This document shows, piece by piece, positions 1 through 11,914 of a stretch of 64,000 nt of DNA (its first letter is position 1; the number at the start of each line of letters is the position of its first letter). The notes below the pieces were generated by a model. That model saw nothing but the letters and a program-made list of their open reading frames with translations, did no database searches and was not told where the DNA came from. Origin of the DNA: Setomelanomma holmii. Lineage: Eukaryota > Ascomycota > Dothideomycetes > Pleosporales > Phaeosphaeriaceae. The stretch covers positions 1-64,000 of the forward strand of contig ML978235.1 in the NCBI GenBank assembly GCA_010015745.1. The letters run 5' to 3'. Position numbers and translations under genes: made by a program.

Positions 1-102
1 GAAGTGGCGGTGGTAGGATTGGAGCTGTGTTGTGATCAATTTGACGGGGTTTGGGCCTATTTTGAAGGGTACCATGAAATTGAAAAAGCTGGTGTGAGGT
101 GA

Positions 103-239
103 GGTTGTATTGTATGAAGCTACAAACAGTATATATAAGTGAGGGCTGTAAACAGTGCCAGTGCAGGAAAAGCAGCATCGTCTCATCAGAGGTGAGATGC
201 CACTGCACGTGAGGCAAGAGCGACTCTCAAACTGTGACA
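103..239 (+). mobile_element. Partial copy of a ~190-bp LTR-like element (copy 1)
   Basis: This stretch matches the solo LTRs at 21448-21637 and 57651-57841. It shares the TATATATAAGTGAGGGCTG region near the middle, the ATGCCACTGCACGTGAGGC block and the 3' end ACTGTGACA. The first ~55 bases of the family are not recognisable here, and the 3' flank AGAGC has no matching repeat upstream. The copy is therefore either truncated or too diverged for its target duplication to be seen. Confidence 0.75.
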
Positions 240-518
240 AGAGCCAATGTCGGTCATGTTATGAGCGGATTTCCAGAGGCCATCCGGGATATCAAGCAGG
301 GAAGATCCATCGTACGGTGCAACTTTGATATTGAAGGCTCGTACGATGATGCCACTCTGATGAAGGATAAGAGCAGCTGGACGTTAGAGCAGTGGAAATG
401 GGGATGGTGGGCTCATGAACCCAAAAAGTTCGACACTGCACCTGAGCTGCCCGCGTTGCTCGATTGGAGACGGGACGTTGTAGTGCAGAATAGGAGACAT
501 CCCGACGACTTGCAATGA
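234..518 (+). pseudogene. Open reading frame tail downstream of the LTR remnant, unknown
   Basis: The frame is open from the LTR tail to a stop at 518. It reads as plausible protein rich in Trp and acidic residues (WTLEQWKWGWWAHEPKK). The only ATG at its 5' end lies inside the LTR, so a native start is missing. The likeliest reading is the 3' part of a gene whose 5' part was lost or separated by the LTR insertion. I recognise no family, and it could also be a chance ORF. The 260 bases after it (519-780) hold only short AT-rich sequence without a visible gene. Confidence 0.3.
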
Positions 519-994
519 TAACGAGACTATAAGAAACATCTTCGCTTATTCCTAGTCTCTGCATACCGTTCAAACTAGAGTGACACTCGCATAATAGCTT
601 GTCGTGCAGGTCTATAGCTTCGCTTACTATAAGAAACTTTGTGTTTAGGTTTGTGTCTCTACGTGTCGTGAAAGAGTATCGAATATCTCCAGGACACCCT
701 CAAAGAATCTTACAAAACTGCCAACACTGGCAAAGACATATAGGTGCAATTTTCAAATCATTTTAATCGTCGTTCTTGCGATGAACCATGACATTGTCGA
801 GTCGATGTTCCACACACCCAGCTGCAAACAAAGCAAACACCAAAACTCACTAAGTCCACGTCACCACGTCAACCACTCACCAAACACAAAAAATCGCATA
901 GCCCCACTCAACAAGCGACCTCCCAGCCTCGTGTTTTATCGCCAGGCAGCCGCAACAATCACGTGTCTCACTAGCTCTGCCCAGATCCTGTGCC

Positions 995-1002
995 TATATA
1001 AA
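995..1002 (+). promoter_or_regulatory. TATA box of the U2 snRNA gene
   Basis: TATATAAA lies about 35-40 bases upstream of the expected 5' end of U2 snRNA. It is followed by a C/T-rich stretch. The position and sequence fit a fungal RNA polymerase II snRNA promoter. Confidence 0.75.
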
Positions 1003-1032
1003 CAGCACGATCCTCGCCCTCCCCATTCACTC

Positions 1033-1222
1033 CTTAGCTCTCTTTGCCTTTTGGCTTAGATCAAGTGTAGTATCTGTTCTTTTCAGTTTAATCTCTGAAA
1101 CGTCTCTACGGAGACATTCAAGATTATTCTTATTTTTGAAAACGGTCACTGGCTCCCTGGGCTTGCTCATAGTCAGTGGCACAGTGTCGCTCCTATCGCA
1201 CTATCTGGAGTGTACGCGATAA
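1033..1222 (+). ncRNA. U2 spliceosomal snRNA
   Basis: The 5' half is almost the universal U2 sequence: CTCTTTGCCTTTTGGCTTAG, then ATCAAGTGTAGTATCTGTTC, then TTTTCAGTTTAATCTCTGAA. It contains the branch-point-pairing element GTAGTA at 1067-1072. A small hairpin GTCTC-TACG-GAGAC follows, then a Sm-type site ATTTTTG at 1132-1138. The 3' stem-loop region ends with complementary arms TATCGC...GCGATA near 1196-1221, followed by a T run. U2 pairs with the intron branch site in the spliceosome. The ends are estimates: the 5' end comes from the TATA spacing and the conserved start, the 3' end from the last hairpin. The gene stands alone, about 570 bases upstream of translin; I see nothing in 1223-1789. 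Confidence 0.93.
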
Positions 1223-1789
1223 CTTTTTTCGTTGAGTAGTCTGGCTTGGCTGGGCGCTTGAAGAAGAACTATGAGTATTTGTGATGGGGTTTTGTGGAAT
1301 GTGGGTGTGTTTTTTGATTTTGGTCGTTGTGGGCTTCAAATTTTGCTTGTGTGGCAAGTTAATTGAGCACGAGGGCGTGCGCTGACCTGGTGAAAATGCG
1401 TTTATATGTCCACAAAGCCGTAAGAGTCTGTATAGTGAGTAGGATGCAAATATCATATTGAAGTAAGCTGGGTCCTATTTCTCGTGTACGGCTGTGAAGG
1501 GAACACTGCGATCCGTACAGCAATGATCGCAGTCTTTGCGCCCCCATTCATGAATAAGACCAATCGTGCGAGCGACCTCCATAAGCAAATCAAGCTTACC
1601 TGAATATCGCGAGACTCTGACAATGACCATCTCCATGTCCTTTCGAGAATTTGACCTTCGTTGTGACTTCCGCGCGGTTTGACCGAATTTTACTGCCCAT
1701 CGTAGCTGCCAAAACAAACTCTGATATTGTCCTCCACCACACTTTTCCTTACTCGAAGAATTCGCAGTACCTGCTGCAAACTGCCCGCC

Positions 1790-2810
1790 ATGACCGGCGT
1801 CAATCAAGCCATCTTCCAGGACCTCCAGGCGCGCATCGATGAAGATGCGGCAGTCCGAGATGTGAGAGGTCGCCCCGCAGCAAGACACGTGAACACGCAC
1901 TCACCACGCGACAGGAACTCAAGGACATCATCCAAGCACTCGAGAAGCAGAGTAATCTACCGTCCCAGGCTCCATCCTCAAATTGCTGACCCTTGATAGA
2001 CCGCAATGTGTCGTTCGTGTTGTCAAGAGCGCACTCGACGCCCGTCGCAGACCGTGGGTATAGGCATTCTCTGCGCAAAACACGAGCTGACCGTATGCCC
2101 AGTCCCTGGGGTCCTAGACGCCGCAAAAGAGCCCATCAGCAATGTCGTAGAGACAGTTGGCAAGCTGTCGCAAGCTGCGTCGAAGATACCATACTACAAA
2201 TTCAACAACATGTGGAGTCGGCAGGTGCAGGGCGCTGTACGTATCACAATATTGTCGTCACGCAACACTTCTGCTGACGTGAGTTTAGGTCGAGGGCCTC
2301 CTGTTCTGGGGCTGGCTTGGAGGCTACAAGTACGACGGCGGCGGTGTGAAGTGCGGACAGCTGTTGACCATTGAGGATTTGGGCGAGATATTGCACGGTA
2401 TGCGCTTTGCGACGCAAGATCTTCGACCACAGCACTGACATGTCGCAGTCCCTGTCAACCTCAAGGACCGCGATGAGTTCCATCTCTCGCTCGAAGAGTA
2501 CTTGCAATCGCTCATCTCGCTCGTCGAAGAGCTGGTATGATAACATCTTCTTCCCACTACCAAAAGGTACTAATGCGATATGCAGACGCGACTCGCTCGC
2601 AATGCTGTCACGCTGGGAGACTACGAGCGCCCGCTGCTCATCAACCAGTTCGTCAAAGACTTGCATGCTGGCTTCCAGATTCTCAACCTCAAAAACGACA
2701 GCTTGCGTCGTCGCAGCGATGGCCTGAAGTACAGAGTCAAGGATGTGGAGGATGTTGTGTATGACTTGTCGCTGAGGAATCTTGTTCCAAAGACGGAGGG
2801 TTCGACTTAG
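1790..2810 (+). CDS. TSN: Translin
   Basis: The spliced product (about 235 residues) resembles translin throughout. Its N-terminus is MTGVNQAIFQDLQARIDED. The central part has YYKFNNMW and FWGWLGGYKYDGG. The C-terminal part, with LGDYERPLLINQF, FQILNLKNDSLRRR, DGLKYRVKDVEDVVYDLSLR, is nearly identical in character to animal translin. Translin forms a barrel octamer that binds and processes small RNAs together with TRAX. Five introns are inferred. They follow exon 1 (ends 1861), the EKQ codons, ADP-region codons near 2050, VQGA (about 2233) and ILH/EEL (about 2398 and 2534). The reading frame joins smoothly at each except for small uncertainty near 2050-2100. The start is the only ATG that opens the first exon in frame. 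The 2811-3209 gap carries only the downstream and upstream untranslated sequence. Confidence 0.93.
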
Positions 2811-3209
2811 GAGGTCGTTGCAATCGATCAAGCGTTTACGAGTGGAGGCGTGCTGCTTTGATGTGGCTTCACACATAGAGGCCCCACTATGAAAAAGAGT
2901 ACCAGCTATAAACACACAGCAAACAGCCTTGTATAATCTCAAGCGTCTGAACTCTTCGCAAGCTATATGTGTGATGCTTATAAAGGTGCTCATCTCGGTC
3001 AAGGCTCGGTCGCAAATGTCTCAATGCACGGACTCCTCCATCCAAACTTTCCGATCCGCGACTTCCAACGCGCAACTTCAGCACCACCACATCCATCGGC
3101 CAGGTGCCATTCACACTCCTTGACCCGTTCTCACAGCATCAGATCTCTCAATCATCAACACAATATCCAACCACACTCTCTCCGCACCCATCCGCTTCAG
3201 TTTGCAACA

Positions 3210-4093
3210 ATGTCCACCAAAATCATCGACCCATCCGCCCCAAAACCCAAGCCCCCCACCGCGACTCCCATCGAGCCTCTAAAAACCGACATCGCACGCA
3301 TCTACACCTATCTGCACACTCTCGTCATCCTCGCGCTCTACGCATACACCTTCCCCTCCATCGTCGCCGACCCCGTGCCCGCCTTACTCGGCATCCTCGC
3401 GCCCCTCGCGGCACTGCAGGTTGCGTTTGTCGCGGTGTGTTTGCCGCCGACAGGCGAGACGCCGAAAGTCAAGAAGAGCAAGCCGGGGGAGAAGAAGAGG
3501 CATGTGCCTGGGAGGGTGGAGAGTGGGGTTAACGGGACGATTGTGGTATGTAACCTACACTTTCCTAGTAGATTGGACTGCGGTTGACGATTGCCATGGG
3601 TGATCGGTGTGGAATTGTGCTAATTTGATGTTGTACAGCCAGCGTTCCTATCCCTCCTCTTAACCGCACTCGCTGCCACGCCACTACTCACAGCCACACT
3701 GGTTCTGTTCGGCGCACCGGTTACGACGCACCATTTGCACACGCTACTATGTGGTGCGCATATTGCGCTGCTGAGCACGCTGCCGCTTGTATACGTGCAT
3801 GGAGTCAATGGCGAGACATGGAGGCAGATTGTCGCATTGCTGCTGCCTGTCGATGAGGTGTATGGTGGGTTGATTGGGACGGTACTGGGTGCTTGGTTGG
3901 GGGCTATTCCCATTCCATTGGACTGGTAGGTATATGCGAAGACTTGGCTTGGAGGATAGTGCTAACATACGGCAGGGACCGCGAGTGGCAGAAGTGGCCC
4001 GTTACAATTGTTACGGGTGCATATATTGGATACGCTGTGGGGAAGCTGCTCGGAGGGACCGTATTGAAGGGCAAGAAGATCATGTTCGCATAA
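3210..4093 (+). CDS. GPI11: GPI ethanolamine-phosphate transferase subunit PIG-F/Gpi11
   Basis: Three exons (3210-3545, 3639-3925, 3976-4093) encode about 246 residues. The protein is strongly hydrophobic, with several membrane spans. It ends with the PIG-F family signature: IPIPLDWDREWQKWPVT, followed by GAYIGYAVGKLLG. PIG-F/Gpi11 is the small ER membrane partner that stabilises the Gpi7 and Gpi13 ethanolamine phosphate transferases during GPI-anchor assembly. Both introns have GTATGT/GTAGGT donors and CAG acceptors. The Trp codon of the PLDW motif is split by intron 2. The start is the first ATG before MSTKIIDPSAPKPKPP, a proline-rich cytosolic head typical of fungal members. Confidence 0.92.
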
Positions 4094-5023
4094 GTGAGCA
4101 TGCGCAAGGTCTGGAAGCTTCACTTCCGTTGTCAAATATTACTGCAATCGAAGCCAGCCATGCAGCTGCGGGCAGGGCTTCAATACCATCTTCAAGTACA
4201 GCAGCGATCTTACGTGGCTCGTCTCGATGCCATAGCTGCAACTATGTGTGTGCCTCGAGACGAGGTGCCAGTGCACTGTGCTCAGAAATACTTGGACACT
4301 GCGAACAGCCTCGCCCCATATCCTACGATGGAAGATTCCTTCGTCTCGCTTGTGCGCACTTCACGGCGGATACTCGAGGTACCTTCTACCTCGTGCTGAG
4401 CTCGTCGATTCTGTCTTTTGTCGGAATCGGCGCCGATGCGAGCACTCTTCGTCAGCCACTCGCAACCAAGCTTCTCCGGGTAGCCGAAAGAGGCACTCCC
4501 GGCGCAAACCGGCCTCCGCTCCCAACTTCAGGCCACGAGCTTGTCTACATGTAGTAACTCTGCAGTACGGGTCGTTCGTGGCGCGATGTTTGCTGGCGAG
4601 ATATGTGGTAGATCTGTGGCTAATGTGTCGGAAGTCATGTTTGGGTAAGAGATGATGCGGGGTCTGCGGTAGATGATGATCATCGTGGCGGGGCGCGGTT
4701 GCGGGGAGCTTTAAAGGGACGGATATCCGCCTGAATGAGAGACGGTTGAAAGGTCTTGCTGCGTTCGTGTGTTTGCTTTGCTGAGTTCGAGTGGAAGCTT
4801 CAATAGGTTGTATAGTATAGCTGATTGGACCTGAGATAGAAGGTAAGCACTTCCGTTGATGGCGGATGGGAGTATGAGCAGAACATGGTCTCGTGCATTA
4901 TTGAACGTGCAATTGACAAGTTTTAGATCTTACTACACGTTCCAAACATACAGCAGTGAAAATACCTATCAGCGACGAGCAAATCACATATCATTTCCTC
5001 CAATCGTCACAAAACTCGCCAAC
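4094..5023. other. Intergenic, no gene seen
   Basis: About 0.9 kb between GPI11 and dihydroxyacetone kinase. An open frame at 3874-4554 is a read-through of the last GPI11 intron in the wrong frame and has no protein-like features. No RNA gene or repeat was recognised. Confidence 0.6.
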
Positions 5024-6876
5024 ATGTCACGAAAACACTTCTTTCCCTCCCCCGAGGGTGTGGTAGTTCACATGCTCAACTCCCTCGTCACACGGAACCA
5101 ACACATGGCCCTGGACACCGAAAATCGCGTTGTATACAACCTCTCCCACCCACCCAACCAAGTCACCATCATCTCCGGCGGCGGCTCAGGCCACGAGCCC
5201 GCATGGTCTGGATTTGTCGGCGACGGCATGTTAAGCGCAGCTGTGTGCGGCGACATTTTTGCGTCGCCGAGCACTAAACAAATCATGGCTGGAATCCGCA
5301 ATGTACCTAGCAACGAAGGCGTGATTCTGTGTATCACGAATTACACAGGTGATATGTTGCATTTCGGCCTCGCTCGGGAAAAGGGGCAAGCACTCGGGTA
5401 CAAAGTTGATGTAGTGTGTATGGCCGAGGACGCAGCTTTGGGGCGCGAAAAGAGCGGGAAAGTTGGGCGGAGAGGACTAGCGGGGAATTTGCTTGTGATC
5501 AAATTGATTGGCGCGGCGAGTCAGAAGGGCTGGGCGTTTGAAAGGTGTAGGAAGATTGGAGAGCTGGGGAATGGGCAGTTGGTGACGATTGGGACGAGTT
5601 TGGATCATTGTCATGTCCCTGGGCGAGAGGCGTTTGAGAGTGTGAAGGATGGGGCGTGTGTGTTGGGGATGGGGATACATAATGAGCCGGTAAGTTCTAT
5701 CTGAGAGTCATGGCTGAAACGATGTTGGACTCTGGTGGTTCGAGATACTGACGAAAATAGGGACTGAGAACAATCTCACCAATGCCTAGTGCACAAGACA
5801 TCGTAAAGGAGATGCTACGCTACCTCCTCGACCCCTCGGATAAAGATCGCGCCTTCGTCCCCTTCAGTCCCAACTACAACGTCGTTCTCCTAGCCAATAA
5901 CTTCGGCGGCCTATCTGGCCTCGAATTCGACGCCATGGTCAACATCACGCTCGAAATCCTCAAGTCAGACTGGAACATCACTCCCACACGCATCTACGCC
6001 GGCGTCCTCGAAACCTCGCTCAACGGCCAAGGCTTCAGTATTACGCTCGGCAACATGTCCGGCATGGCCAAAGAAATGGGTCTGAAGGACTCAGACGTAA
6101 TCGAGCTCCTCGACGCCCCTACCAACGCACCCGCATGGCCCAAGAACGGCTACCGACCCGTGACTGTGAACCAGGAAACCGCCAAACTCCGCGACCAAGC
6201 AAACGCCGCCTTCAACTCAGCGTCAACATCACACAAAGGCCCCGCAACACCGCCCTCCCTGATCCTCGCGCTGCGAAAAGCATGCCAGGAGGGACTCGCA
6301 GCCGAGCCCAAAATCACACAATACGACCTGCAAATGGGCGACGGCGACTGCGGCGAAGCCGTCGCGGGCGTGTGTAAATCGATCCTTTCCAACATCGATG
6401 CCGCAGAGTCAAATCCACCCTCCCTACTCGCTCTGCTGGAAAGTGTCGGCGAGAATGTCGAGGACGTCGGCGGGAGCCTAGGCGCCATATTGTCCATTTT
6501 AGTAACGGCATTCACGAACGCACTTGCTGTGCAAACTACGCAACGTGGCGCGCCGCTGGACGTCAAGACGATAGGTACAGCGGCGTCAGCGGCGCTGGAG
6601 AATTTGAAGCATTACACGTCTGCGCGGGAGGGCGATAGGACGGTCATGGATGTGCTTATCCCGTTCATCACGACGTTGAAGACGGACGGCGATTTTGCCA
6701 AGGCGGTAGATGTGGCGGAGCGGAGTGCGCAGGAGACTGCCGAGATGAAGGCCAAGTTTGGGCGCGCGACGTATGTGGGTGATGATGATGGGGATAGGAG
6801 TCGGATTCCGGATCCGGGTGCGTATGCGGCGGGCGTGTGGTTGAGGGGGTTGGAGAGGGGGTTTAGTGGGTCGTAA
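5024..6876 (+). CDS. DAK1: Dihydroxyacetone kinase
   Basis: Two exons (5024-5689 and 5761-6876) give 593 residues, the normal length of ATP-dependent fungal Dak. The N-terminal DhaK domain shows IISGGGSGHEPAWSGFVG, then GDGMLSAAVCGDIFASPS. It also has the substrate-binding histidine region SLDHCHVPG, where dihydroxyacetone is held as a hemiaminal. The C-terminal DhaL domain has LQMGDGDCGEAV (the Mg-ATP-binding aspartates) and ENVEDVGGSLGAILS. The enzyme phosphorylates dihydroxyacetone in glycerol and methanol-derived carbon use and detoxification. The intron is GTAAGT...AATAG and is in frame. An upstream in-frame ATG at 4856 exists but its extension is not family-like, so 5024 (MSRKHFFPSPEG) is preferred. 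Confidence 0.96.
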
Positions 6877-7613
6877 ATCCGTGAGTGTGTTGCATAGGGG
6901 AAGAGTGTTAGTATGGTGAAGGTTGTGTTTGGGTCGCTGTTGTTATTGATGATACTTGACATGCATTTCTACCTGCGTAAGTTTGAGTGTCTGGGATCTC
7001 AAGTTTCGGACCGCGTTATTGGATTATGCTGCACACGAGGAACAAAAGGGTATGAACGATCTGGTCATTCCATGAACCCTTCTGTGCACTTGTCAGCGCA
7101 AGGATGTCAGTGAAATGGAAATGAGGTAAATGTTTGGAGAAGTCCCCATGTCAGCCTAGCATCTAGGTATCAACGCTCCGGCTTCGACAAATTCAGAATC
7201 ACCATGTTTGATAATTGGGCGTGGAATGGCCTTGGGTGTTGGCGAAGGGACGACAGGATCTATGGAGAAAGATGGTCGCACTCGAGTGATACAGGAATTT
7301 AATGGAATGGCAGAGGTGCGGATGGTGAAGCTGTCTGCTTTTGAGGCGAGACTGTCATGACTCTGATTGAGCTTGTGGTTAAACTACTCACCTTTACCTG
7401 TGCTATCGACCTCGATAAGTCGCCAACATGGTGAGAGACAAAATCGAGACTCTAAGTCTCTTACCCAGGAATCTTTGCTCACCTTTTGGTATCGTACAGT
7501 ATATAACAGCTTGCACGCTCGCGAATTTGACACAAGGTAGCGCAACCAAGAAACTTAATCGGCCCATTAGAATCAAGTTAAGAGAATTCAATCCAAGCAT
7601 CATCGTGGCAACC
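6877..7613. other. Intergenic, no gene seen
   Basis: About 0.7 kb after the kinase. Short open frames are present on both strands but none looks like protein. No repeats were noticed. Confidence 0.55.
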
Positions 7614-8181
7614 ATGCAACCCACCATAATGCCAACCATAACCGAAGAAGCCAAGCTACGCAGCCACCTCAAAGACACCCTCGAGGACCTACCCGATAAT
7701 CTCACTCAATACGACGAGCTCCGACTGCTTGGTAGAATCTCCACACAACCGCTGGTGACAACTACCAACGCTACCAGACGACCTCTGCTTTCTTCTCCGC
7801 AGTCCGCTCTTCCTCTACACCATTTCTCCCCGCTTAATCAAACCTTCACCACGCTTTCCACACGAGCCGCACACGCCAATGTCCATGAACCACGATAACG
7901 ACAAGTCCGACAATGTGTTTGACATGTTGCACCTCGAGATCTGCATCAAATGGGAAGACGATAGCTGGACCACAGAATTGCTCCCCGGCGAGAACGTGTT
8001 GCTCGAGGGCCGACAGCTGGACGTTGAGCAGAAAATGGGCTTTATTCAGAGCTTCTGGTGGTTTTGCGAAGAGGCGAGTTTTCTGGCGTATGAGTATAAG
8101 GCGAGGGAATATGCTGCGGCGGTAAGGGAGGGGGCGGCGATTGATACGTGGCTGTTAAACAAGAACGATGGGATGGTGTAG
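7614..8181 (+). CDS. Small uncharacterised fungal protein, one intron
   Basis: Two exons (7614-7731 and 7778-8181) join in frame to give about 173 residues. The start is MQPTIMPTITEEAKLRSHLK. After a 46-bp GTAGAA...CCAG intron the frame continues through DLCFLLRSPLFLYTISPR to LHLEICIKWEDDSWTTELLP and SFWWFCEEASFLAYEYKARE. The second half looks like a compact folded domain rich in aromatic residues. I do not recognise a family, and no signal peptide or membrane segment is obvious. Without the intron the two open frames are both incomplete, which supports the splice model. Confidence 0.6.
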
Positions 8182-8386
8182 GGTGCGAGGGTGGCGCTGG
8201 CGAAGAGTAATGGACGAGTGGACAGGAGGTCGCTGAAGTTGAGAATACGTTTTAGAGATACGGTGAAGGGTCCGGCGGGCGTGTGGATAATGGATTGCTG
8301 AAGGGACTACTTGCTTACTCAGTCCCTGCGTAAACCGATAATGCTACTTTGCTGCTGAACCGCTGCCCTTTAAAAGTTGAAGCTAT

Positions 8387-8981
8387 CTACCGCGCTCTCG
8401 TCATGTATGATCGATCTCGTTGTCCATTCTGGCGAGCCTCCTCCTCCTGTATATATCGTCTTCTGCCGCTTCCATACTCCTGCACAATCTCATTCACAGC
8501 CTCGTATAAGTCGCGCAATGCCTCTGGCTCTGTCGAAGACGCCCGGCTGTGGGTCATGACACGATCTTCGATACGGACTCGTGCCAGGAACCTTTTAGCA
8601 CCATTGTCGGTGTTGCTGTGAGCAGTATTCTCGACCGCAGGTACTTGCACATCCGGAAGGTCTTCGGCGTCGCGTGTCGGGCTCGGAATTTCAATGATTT
8701 CGACCGTGAGTTGCGCAAAATCGGTCGGAATTCGGGCATCAAAGTTTGGAGCAGAAGCATCTTCCCCTTCTACATCCATCCACATGAGACTGTCAAACAT
8801 GCTGAACAGTAGGAAATCGAGGTTGTCTTCATTATGCTATTAGTCATGTTAGGTAAGCCCGGTTTCAGCGACATTTACCCAGGAACCATTGTCTTTCCAG
8901 AGGCCTAACGGTTGGAAGGTTGTATAGAAGCATCGTTATGTGGTCTCGAATGTAAGGCTGGTAGTAGTGATGTCCAGACAT
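8387..8981 (-). CDS. Uncharacterised acidic protein, one intron
   Basis: On the minus strand exon 1 starts at 8981 (MSGHHYYQPYIRDHITMLLY) and runs to ERQWFL. A 52-bp intron (GTAAATG...ATGAAG, with CTAAC branch-like sequence) leads into DNLDFLLFSMFDSLMWMDVE. The frame then stays open to a stop at 8387. The C-terminal part is acidic and polar, with EALRDLYEAVNEIVQEY followed by an RRRY/EEE stretch suggestive of a helix. No known domain was recognised. The splice model is favoured because it extends the hydrophobic region in frame on both sides. Confidence 0.6.
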
Positions 8982-9586
8982 AGTGATGAATGATAAACTC
9001 TGCGCGTTGGAGAAGCGTCAACGATAGCCAGGGGTAGCACAATATGTAGCGGAAGTGTGCTCCGCAGCGCTGTTGGCGCGCTTGGTGAAGATCATGCGCA
9101 CATGCCAGAACGTGCTTGTTGGGCGCAGGCGCGCTTGACTGGCTATCACTTGCTCTGTCTCTGGCCGGAGCATTGGTCACCTTCCTAGCCATGGTCCAAC
9201 AGTCACTTGCGAGCGACAAAGTGACCAGGACTCGAAATGATCCGCGCATGGTGCCCATCAAAGCTGCGCCTTGATGCTCTCTTGCATAGCCCTATATAGC
9301 AATCGGAACCTTTGTTAATTGCGAGTACTGTGGCTGATAAGATAGCTCTGGAGACGCCCAGGCTTCTGCACGGTAGCAGAGCCGACATTTGCGCTCTGTA
9401 AGTATCGAGCAGACGGCGCACGCATTCTCACAGCCCGTCAGAGGATAATGTCTAGATACAAGGGCCAGCTATTTTTCCAGAGGTCTTGTCGAATGGCAAC
9501 GCGGAAGGAGTCGGCGGTGCAATCGTTGGCGTTTCATCACTACTACTGTCAGCACTGGCCGGACTTATTCAACATCCTCTGTGGAA
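8982..9586. other. Intergenic, no gene seen
   Basis: About 0.6 kb between two minus-strand genes. It contains the upstream region of the 8387-8981 gene and the 3' region of the zinc-cluster factor. Nothing else could be supported. Confidence 0.5.
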
Positions 9587-11302
9587 TCACAGGATGAAGA
9601 ACTCTTGACGAAGCCTCGGTTTTCCGTCGGGCGTCTTTTGAAATGCTGAACTACTAGGCATAAAGTAAGCCCAGAAACCCCCGTTGCGATCCATGTTCGC
9701 ATCGATGACACTACTCCAAAGCCTGGTGCGTTCGACGGGCCATCCTGTAATAGGATCTACCTCTTCTTCCTCGATCTCGATCACTCGCTTGGTCACCACG
9801 ACGTGCTGCTCCGCATCGAACAGACCCTCCCGAGGAGGCTTTCTCTCAAGAAGCTTGACAGCCTCGCGGCGAGTGGCTGGACAGCGACAGCGAGTGGCGA
9901 CAAAGTAGATGACTGGAATCAGGGATATCTCAAAGGTGAATCTGGCCGCAGGTTGGCTCGTATGCAGATCTTGTGAGTCCAGGATCAATCCGGCGTGTTT
10001 GATTATGTCCTGAAACCCTGCGAGGTGGTCATCGAATGGGGTCTGCCGGAATTCATGAGCACAGGCAGCCCATATGTGCGTCGCGTAATAGTGAGTGATT
10101 AAGGCGCTCACTGCCAGCTCTTCATTCCGAGAGAGGCGAATTGTCTGTCGAAACTCCTGCAAACTGGCAAACCAAGCTTGCTGGCATTGCAGCATTTGCT
10201 GTTGCTGTTCAATCTCTTCTGGTATTAGTGGCTTGTCGTGCTCGTGAAAGATCCGTCGGCTTAGGTTCCGTATAAGGATTATCGACTGGTTGCGAAGCTC
10301 AAATGCTGACAGTTGAGCTTCGCGAATGTTCTCAATGCGCAGTTGCTTGTAGTGCTGCAACGATGGCTCAGGTATCTCCAAGCTCGCGTCTGCTTCGACA
10401 CCGTAGAGGAGAGCAGATGCCATGGCGCGTACAAAGATTGGCCGAAGTTCGTCCTCGATCATGGTATTGAGGGAGAAACTTGACGCGGATGAGGTCTGAG
10501 AAGTCATCGATTGCGGAGATGGAGCAAAAGTGAGTTGTTTCTTCTCTTGGTACTCGGTGATGATCTTGTACCCGTTGGTTAGGTGCTGAAAGGCGGTATG
10601 ATAGTTGCCACGAAGAAACTCCATGCAGACAAAAAGCAAACAGGTGACCAATCCGATCTCGGGTGAGTAGCTGGATTCGCCGATACGGTCGACGAGGCTT
10701 CTCACAGATTTGTTGTAATGGTATAGCAGGACTCCGCTTTCACGTTGCCCCGCAAACCGTGAGCGTGCGTGTCTCAGACTTCCCGTCTCGGTGCTGTGAA
10801 GATATCCGAGAGCAATGAGAGCATGCCGAACGGACGGCTCGGAGTGAGCCAATTGAAGTGCGATGCGTGACCAAAAGTCATTGTCGAAGTGACTAGCTAG
10901 CGATGGCCGGGCACAGTGGTGGTAGAATTCCAGATAGCGCACGCCATTGCCAAATCCCGAATACGTTGACACAGTGTTTTGCAGGCTGCCAAGTTTGTCC
11001 GAACTCCATACCTGGATTTGGTATTCTTCCGTGGGAATCTCGTAGCCGTCACACTGGCGACCTGTAGAGACGCATCTGACTCTTTAGTAAACTAATTGTC
11101 GAGAGAGCTTAGCGCGCACAACGGTACATACCTTACGCAGTGGGGCTTCTGCTCATCACACTTTACACGCCGAATCCTGGCTTGAGTCAATCATCGCGTG
11201 ACTTGGAGAGAGATAATAATCGGGGGCTTCGAATTTAACGTACTTGCATGTTTTGCAGCCAGTCTTCACCTTAGCGCTACTTCGACGCGTTGTCTTGTGC
11301 AT
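9587..11302 (-). CDS. Zn(II)2Cys6 fungal transcription factor
   Basis: The ATG at 11302 opens MHKTTRRSSAKVKTGCKTCK. Two introns interrupt the zinc cluster, one after the second Cys and one after the fifth. The spliced finger has the spacing CX2CX6CX6CX2CX6C: CKTC-KIRRVK-C-DEQKPH-C-VR-C-VSTGRQ-C, ending in DGY. The remaining ~460 residues are a fungal-specific regulatory domain of the C6 type (LEFYHHCARPSLASHFDNDFW, later HALIALGYLHS and ALITHYYATHIWAACAHEF). These proteins bind DNA at CGG-type sites and usually control one metabolic pathway. The target cannot be read from the sequence. It lies about 19 kb from the UstYa/peptide locus, too far to assume it regulates it. Confidence 0.93.
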
Positions 11303-11914
11303 GATGTGAGATGGGGAGTGACGCGACGAGCGCAGGTTCTACAAGAGACATGACTGGTATCCATACTGATTTTGCACAGCCACGGATTGCGAAAACGAGA
11401 ACGACAAGTGCTCCGGTGAGGATGCAAGTGGATTCATCATGAAAGCAAGATTGTTTCAACCCCGCCAAGACGACCCAAAATGGACGTACAAAACTTGCCG
11501 GGTAAGGCGTCCTGCAAAGATCACGTGGATTTACGAGCGAACCAATCATGACGCTATTCTTGCCCCACAGCTCCTGCTTATGGACCAATATCCTCGGTGT
11601 GTCCTTTCCTCCCCCAATATCGATTCGCATACTTCAGACACGACGCCATTACGAAGCGGATCCCATCGCTACTAAGGACCCGGCATCTGATCGCGTCATC
11701 AGCGATTCGAGCTGTACCTGGCTCTGAAGCTAAGGTACCTAGAATATTCACAAGCAAGGCGGACACAAGGTTCAGGCCGCCAAGTGCATTTGTGGTCGCC
11801 GTACTGTAGAAATTGACACCATGACACAAATACAACAAAGGCCCATGATCGACCTGTTGGCACTCGAGAGGTTTATTGTACCAGGTCTTGTCCCCATCCT
11901 GGCCCTCATGGCTC
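11303..11914. other. Intergenic, no gene seen
   Basis: About 0.6 kb upstream of the transcription factor. Overlapping short ORFs on both strands lack protein-like character. Confidence 0.5.

Noticed and set aside
3874..4554. 226-codon open frame downstream of GPI11
   Set aside because: It reads through the last GPI11 intron in another frame, has no domain or consistent composition, and contradicts the clear third exon.
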